A stretch of DNA of 64,000 nt from Talinum fruticosum (lineage: Eukaryota > Streptophyta > Magnoliopsida > Caryophyllales > Talinaceae): contig JAITYX010000046.1 in assembly GCA_021018815.1 (NCBI GenBank), positions 496,001-560,000 of the forward strand, written 5' to 3'. A program made the translations under genes and the position numbers. The notes under the pieces are model-generated. The model searched no databases. It was not told the DNA's origin and saw only the letters and a list, made by a program, of their open reading frames with translations. This document shows, one piece after another, positions 58,941-64,000 of this stretch. Every line of letters starts with the position of its first letter. Within the stretch, counting starts at the first letter, position 1.

Positions 58941-60380
58941 ATGGCTCGGAACAATGGAGAGTTCAATGAAAGAAGATCGTCCACCGGACCACCCAAGTTC
59001 AAGGGGTCAAACTTTGCACACTAGAAGAATATGATCGAATACTTTCTACTGGATAATGATGAAGAAGTAGTGAACATCATCAAGAATGAAAACTTCATTT
59101 TGATGAAGATGGAAGGAGCAAGATCTCGTGCCTAAAGAGAAGTCGAGCACACGTCCGAAGAGAATGAGAAGTTCGAAAGAACATCAAAGCCACGAACACT
59201 CTATCGACTCAAAAGAGTACAACAGAGTGTTAGCCAGTAACACAACTAAAGAGGTGTGGGATACATTTGTCAACACCTATGAAGGAACCGGTCAAGTGAA
59301 GCAGGTGAAGATAAGTCAATGTCTTCACAAGTATGAGCTGTTAAGAATGGAGCTCGAGGAGAACATTTCTCGATTTATGCTCGGTTCACCGAGATTACCA
59401 ACAATCTGAAGTCTCTGGGTAGAAAAATCTCTCATGAAGAAATGGTAAGAAAAATTATGAGAAGTCTACCAAGGAGAAGATGGGGTCCCAAGGTGACAAT
59501 AATTAAAGAGGCTCGGAATCTCTCTCAACCGAAGCCCGATGAGCTCATTGGAAAGCTACTTACTTATGAGGTGCACCTGGAAGAAGAGGATGCCGAGGTC
59601 GGCACCAAAAAGAACATTGCACCGAAGGCCTCGGAAAGCAGGCAACAAAGTCTAAGCTCCTCAAACTCGGAGGAGGATCACATGGCACTCATTGCCCGAG
59701 GTTTCAAAAAGATGATGAAGTACAAAAAGTGGCAAACGAGGCCAAAGGAGGAGTTCTACAAGAAAGACAAGAAGGATAAGAAGGGTAAATACTTATTCCC
59801 TTCTAAGTTTTCTTTAACTAAGAACACTGTCTGCTTTGAGTGTGGCAGCAAGGAGCACATAGTCAAGGACTCTCCAAAGGGGAAGAAGCTTTACAATCGG
59901 GGACAACACAATCAAGGAGCACATAGTTAAGGCTATGATGGGTACCTGGAGCGATGATGACTCATTTGAAGATGATGATTTAGATAACTCATAGTGTTTA
60001 ATGGCACCGACGGACTTTGAAGCTGAATTTGAGTCGAGACAGTTACAACTCGGATATTAAGGAAACAAGTCCTTAGAAGGTAATTGAATACTTTCTTAAG
60101 TTTTCCAAAGCTGATCTTGCTACATATATTTGTACATTTGGAAGAAAAGTTCAATTCTAACTCGATTTCAAGAAACAACTTGAGTCTCTTACTCGCTAAG
60201 AGTACTTGTTTAGAAAAATGAGTTAGAAAAGTTAAAACAAAATTTGAAGGTACTTGAGACCGAGTGCTCAAGACAATGAGACTCGAGTCCGAGTGCCTCA
60301 TAACGGAGAATGAGCATATGAAAAGAAAGCTCAATGAGTCTCAAGAGCTGGTTTTAAAACTCACTCAAGGTCAAAAACCT
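58941..60380 (+). pseudogene. gag of SIRE element D
   Basis: The ATG at 58941 starts MARNNGEFNERRSSTGPPKF, as in element B, with a frameshift soon after. Later blocks read EVWDTFVNTYEGTGQVKQVK and EEMVRKIMRSLPRRRWG (59430-59480). The knuckle CFECGSKEHIVKDS (59832-59873) has its last cysteine changed to serine. A charged region follows to about 60380 (equivalent to the coiled coil of element B). The altered knuckle and frameshifts rule out function. Confidence 0.82.
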
Positions 60381-62217
60381 TAATTTTTTACTTAGCTTTC
60401 ACTGTGTCTTATTTAGAAAGAAGGTCTTGGTTACAATGCTGAAGAGGAATCTAATTCCTATTCAAGTCTTTTCAAAACCGATTCTAGAACCGTAAAGTTC
60501 ACGAAGGCTGAGCATGGTCCCATTCACTCACATATAGAAAGGACTGAGACCATACCAGTCTATAAGAAAAAGCCTTCTCAACCTCGTTTACAAAAAGAAA
60601 GGTTTTTAAAGAAAAGAAACATAGACTTAGTTTTCTAAAAGGAAGACTCAAAATCGGACCAAACCTAAAATTATTCAAATCTTGGTTCCCAAAAGTGTCT
60701 GTTTCTTAGAGAAAGACCATAGTAAAGACAATTATTGGGTTTATAAGAGGAAGTGAGAAGGGTTGGTTTGTTTCTATGTTGCAGGTGATTCAAAAATGGA
60801 AGGGTCACTAGTACTTAGACAGTGATTGCTCATGCCATATGTCCGGAGACTCAAAACTCTTCTCGAGTTAGAATATTTGAAGGGAGGAAAAGTCACATTT
60901 GGAGAGAACAGGAAAGGCAAGATAGTAGGGATTAGTAAGATTGGTCAAGGAAACAATTCATTCAGTCTAATGTAACTTGTCAAAGGGCTTAAGTACAATC
61001 TCTTTAGCATATCTCAGCTATGTGACAAAGGGCAAGAGGTAAGGTTCACTTAGACCAACTGCTACATTTCGATGTAGTGACCAAAGAGACAAAGCTCTTA
61101 GGTCCGAGTTCGGTTAACACTTATATTATTCCTCTTTCATATTCTAGTCATAATTCATCTTGCTTAAAAGAAACTTTGAATGATGATTCATGGACATGGC
61201 ATCGTAGACTAGGTCATATTAGCATACCATCAAGAAACTTGCATCTCATGGATTGGTTAGGGGTTTACCTAATCGTGCATTTAAGAAAGATAAAATCTAT
61301 GAAGTATGCACAAAAAGAAAGTAGGTTAGATCACCTTTCAAACCACTCAAAGCTGTGTCTACATCCAAAGTACTTGAATTGGTTCATATGGATTTGTGTG
61401 GTGAAATTCCTGCGAAAATCTTAGGAGGTAAATCATATGTGCTAGTTATTATTGATGACTATTCACAATTTACCTAAATGTGTTTCGAGGAACAAGAATG
61501 AAGCCTTCAAAGAGTCTAAGATCTACAGGAAAATTCAAGTGGAGTTTGAGAATCGGATCAAAAGAATTCGAGTTGACCATGGAAGAAAGTTCGATTACTC
61601 GGAATTTACAGATTTACGTGACAAGAACGACATCTCCCACAACTTCTCTCGCACCAAGAACTTCTCAAACGAACGGAGTAGTGGAGAGAAAGAATAGAAC
61701 TCTTGAAGAAATAGGAAGGACCATGATAATTAAAAGTGATCTACCTTACTATTTTTGGGCTGAGGCAGATCAACATAGGAAACTATACTCTCAACATAAT
61801 GGTAAGGATTATCGACTAAGTTTGATGCTATATCGGATGAAGGTATATTTACGGGTTACTTATCTCATAGTAAAGCTTATCGAATTTTTAACAAATGGAC
61901 TAACAAAGTGGAAGAAAGTATCCACATTGTCTATGATGAGATTAATCCTTTTAGGATAAGTGAATCACCTTCTCGGATGTTAAGCTTAATAGAGATGAAG
62001 ATGACATTGGTGAAGTCGAGCTCGAAAGAGTCAAAATAGAAGAATTTAGACAACTCGGAATGAGCCAACTCGGAATGCAAAAATCAAGAGCCAACTCGAA
62101 TCGTTGAAGAACAAGCCAATGCGAAGTTCAGCAAGAGAAACCAATCGAAGATCAGCCTATTCAACCAGCGAAACTTCATAAACCTAAGGACATGTAAAGC
62201 TTTTAAATATGCATCTT
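60381..62217 (+). pseudogene. Protease-integrase and following pol of SIRE element D
   Basis: At about 60812 the protease motif reads YLDSDCSCHM, so the Gly of Asp-Ser-Gly is Asp. The integrase region has SWTWHRRLGHIS (61187), Asp in HMDLCGE (about 61387), Asp in VIIDDYSQFT (61446) and Glu in NGVVERKNRTLEEIG (61671). A block equivalent to GIFLGYSSHSRAY of element B lies near 61845. The sequence ends at 62217 where the next LTR begins. RT proper is not in the window. Confidence 0.8.
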
Positions 62218-62499
62218 GTAAGACCTTTGGGCTTCGATTACCAAGGAATAGAGACTTTGTAATTTTGGGTTAGGAAGTTACGAAGTTAAAATAATTATTT
62301 AGCCTTAAGTATCGAGTAGGTCGAGTGACCAAGTTTTATACGTGGTTAGATGCTCGTAAATTAATTTGAGAGAATTATTATTAGTTCGCGTAACTCTTAT
62401 TGGTGAAGCGTATTAATTCGATTTTCCGAGTTTTCGCTCGGACCAGCTATGTATTAATCCGAGACCGCGTATGTTACGTATGTGGGTTTAATTACATTG

Positions 62500-63177
62500 A
62501 GGATGAAAAAAGGGGGAAGAAGGGGATTAGTATGGGGAAGCAAGTGCTGATGGCACCGATGGAAACCGCCGAAAAGGAAAAAGGGGAGGAACGAACGAAG
62601 CGAGCAATGGGAGATAGAGAGAGTGAGACCGAGCGAGGGAGACAGAGAGAGTGGGAGAGGATAAGCAAGAGCAGGGGAAGTGACCGGAGGCCTGTGGGCT
62701 CCACGGCTAGCGGAGGTGAGACGGCGAGCGAGCGTGGGGAACAGCCTAAGGCCCAAAGGAGGGTGAAACTAAGGCCATGAAAGGGACACAAACGCGAGGG
62801 CCAAGAGGGAGGCAACCGGTGGGCGCGAGAACTATGGCCGGCGACGGCACAGGCGTGGAAGAGGGCTGCAAAACCGCGACCGGCGAGCAAAACAACACCG
62901 GCCGACGGGCAAGGGTAAACGACGAGCGAGGGACGACAACGAAAGTGAGCAGGAAAGGAGAACGGAAGCGAGAAACGAAAGGGAGATCGAGGGCAAGCAT
63001 TAGAGGGAATAAGAAGAAGATTAAGTAGATGGCGGAAGGAAGAAGCAGAGAAGCGAGAGGCAGAGAATGAGGGCATGAGGTAGAGTGAGAGGTACGAGAG
63101 GTAGAACGAGAAGAAGAAGAGGGCAAGGAACCCAATCCAAATTCATCCAAATCGGGTTACAAATCGTAAAATTCGAG
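62500..63177 (+). other. GC/purine-rich leader with splice donor in the right-end LTR
   Basis: A GAGAG/GGCGAG-rich block ends AAATTCGAG followed by GTGGGT (63178), nearly the same as TTCGAAG followed by GTAAAA at 26441 in the solo LTR. Long open frames exist on both strands through it, with Arg/Gly/Glu or Ser/Pro/Leu composition and no domain, so they are treated as compositional. Confidence 0.45.
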
Positions 63178-64000
63178 GTGGGTAGTCCTATACTCTAATC
63201 TATTAGTACTTTTGAAACCCAAATGAATTTATTGTGATTGTTGAATGTGATTGTGAATATTGAACATGTATGCTATTGAACGAGTTTAGTAGTTCTTGAA
63301 AGTGGAATTAGGAGTGTTGAGGGAACCGGTAGTTGTTTAGGCCTAAATTGAAAATCGCGAATTCAAATGGAGTTAGGCTGCTTGAGTGTAGTGAGTCGTA
63401 TCGAGAATTCGATCAATTGGGAATGAGCACGTTATGGTTTGGGTATAAGTTATGAATTAATATTTCAGATTAAGCCTTAGAGATTTCTTGAACTTGCGGT
63501 ATTGAGAGCTAATTACGAATATTGGGTAATGATGGGTCGAAGTATAAAGAGGAGTATGAATTCATATTGATTGATGCACAATTGAGGCATGGGAGTGAGA
63601 AATGTGTGATTGTCCGATTCATTGAGTTCAAAATATGTTTAAATCCTCAAGGTTGAATTAAATTTGAAGAAAAACGGAGCTAGCGAGAGTGGAGCGATAA
63701 GCAAAAAGGAATTAGGAACTGTATGATTGAGTTGGTCAAGAAAGAACGATTAATGGAATAGAAACCTAAGATGAGAGCAAATTGCACTTGGAGACGAAGG
63801 GAATTAGAGGAATTTAGCAGCAAAGTAAGGATGAGAGCTATCCGACTAAGTATGAGTAGGAAGAGGTTTATTAGTAGTGTGGAGGCGTAATCGAAAACAT
63901 TAAAGTAAAAATGGTAAAGTGTGAGATGATGAGTTAGTAAGTGGAAGAATAAATGAGGAATTGAGGTAAAGACAATGAACTGTGAAAAGTGAGAACGTTG
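63178..64000. other. AT-rich intron-like part of the right-end LTR
   Basis: No coding region or element end up to the window edge. It is comparable in style to 26441-26900 of the solo LTR (short GTGAATG/TGAATTG-rich stretches). Confidence 0.4.

Larger units (their letters stand above)
57724..62217 (+). mobile_element. SIRE-type Copia element D, 5' part
   Basis: The 5' LTR 57724-58881 is followed by the primer site, gag, protease and integrase, then the start of the next pol segment, cut at 62217 by another LTR. The 5' flank GAAGT (57719-57723) would be the target duplication, but the 3' end is outside the window. It is younger than the gag fragment it interrupts. Relative to element B it lacks roughly 130 bp near 61775. 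Frames are broken, so it is inactive. Confidence 0.85.
62218..64000 (+). mobile_element. Long LTR inserted in SIRE element D, runs off the window
   Basis: The Copia sequence breaks at ATATGCATCT, and TGTAAGACCTTTGGGC begins. The break is clear by comparison with element B, which continues AATATGCTTCGAGTC. The start TGTAAG, an AT-rich first 300 bp, a purine-rich GC block with splice donor, then AT-rich sequence repeat the architecture of the solo LTR at 25556. CATCT (62213-62217) would be the duplication. The end lies beyond the window, so LTR status is inferred from start and layout. Strand is inferred from the leader. Confidence 0.55.

Noticed and set aside
62400..63150. Long overlapping frames near the right edge as host genes
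   Set aside because: Both strands are open because of GAGAG/GC-rich composition, no domain is visible, and the block has the layout of an LTR leader with a splice donor.

Overview
The window looks like repeat-dense intergenic DNA of a flowering plant, probably a eudicot. It is AT-rich and contains CACTA, hAT, PIF/Harbinger-type, SIRE/Maximus-type Copia and Tat-type Gypsy elements, all with plant-specific protein signatures. I find no intact host gene, no rRNA, no convincing tRNA gene and no CRISPR. No species is named because nothing here is diagnostic. Almost all coding sequence is decayed transposon protein, broken by frameshifts and stops.

Layout. 0-8.5 kb: a short CACTA element (436-2042, duplication TTC), a long-TIR MITE (2867-3150, duplication ATTAAAAA) and a hAT element (3731-6011, duplication ATTTTGCC). 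The hAT sits directly in front of a C/T-rich leader-like exon (6020-6299). 8.5-17.9 kb: a complete but decayed 9.3-kb CACTA element (8545-17851, duplication GAA) with tnpD- and tnpA-like genes on the minus strand. 18-31 kb: remnants of Tat-lineage Gypsy elements. Their LTR and pol lie on the minus strand, while plant-mobile-domain and DUF7745-like genes lie on the plus strand, which is the antisense-ORF architecture. A 2.7-kb solo LTR (25556-28260, duplication CTAAT) splits one of them. 31.1-33.9 kb: a truncated sister of the 9.3-kb CACTA.

34-44 kb: AT-rich DNA, then an unidentified coding-like fragment (about 36.4-36.7 kb, minus strand), a SIRE solo LTR (36852-38157, duplication ACAAT) and a one-ended CACTA of a third family. 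That CACTA carries a Ulp1-like protease whose catalytic cysteine position has changed. 44.4-45.5 kb: a PIF/Harbinger-like MITE. 45.5-62.2 kb: a nest of SIRE-type Copia elements in one orientation. These are LTR plus gag of element A, the almost complete element B (47584-57031, including an extra env-position gene), a gag fragment, and element D. From 62218 another long LTR interrupts element D and runs off the window.

The elements do not form a host pathway. The window reads as a stratigraphy in which each insertion can be ordered by what it interrupts. Recurrent themes are GC-rich leader exons with a splice donor in unrelated elements, three CACTA families with different CpG-bearing subterminal motifs, and short GC-rich patches scattered through the Tat remnants, at least two of them inside apparent introns.
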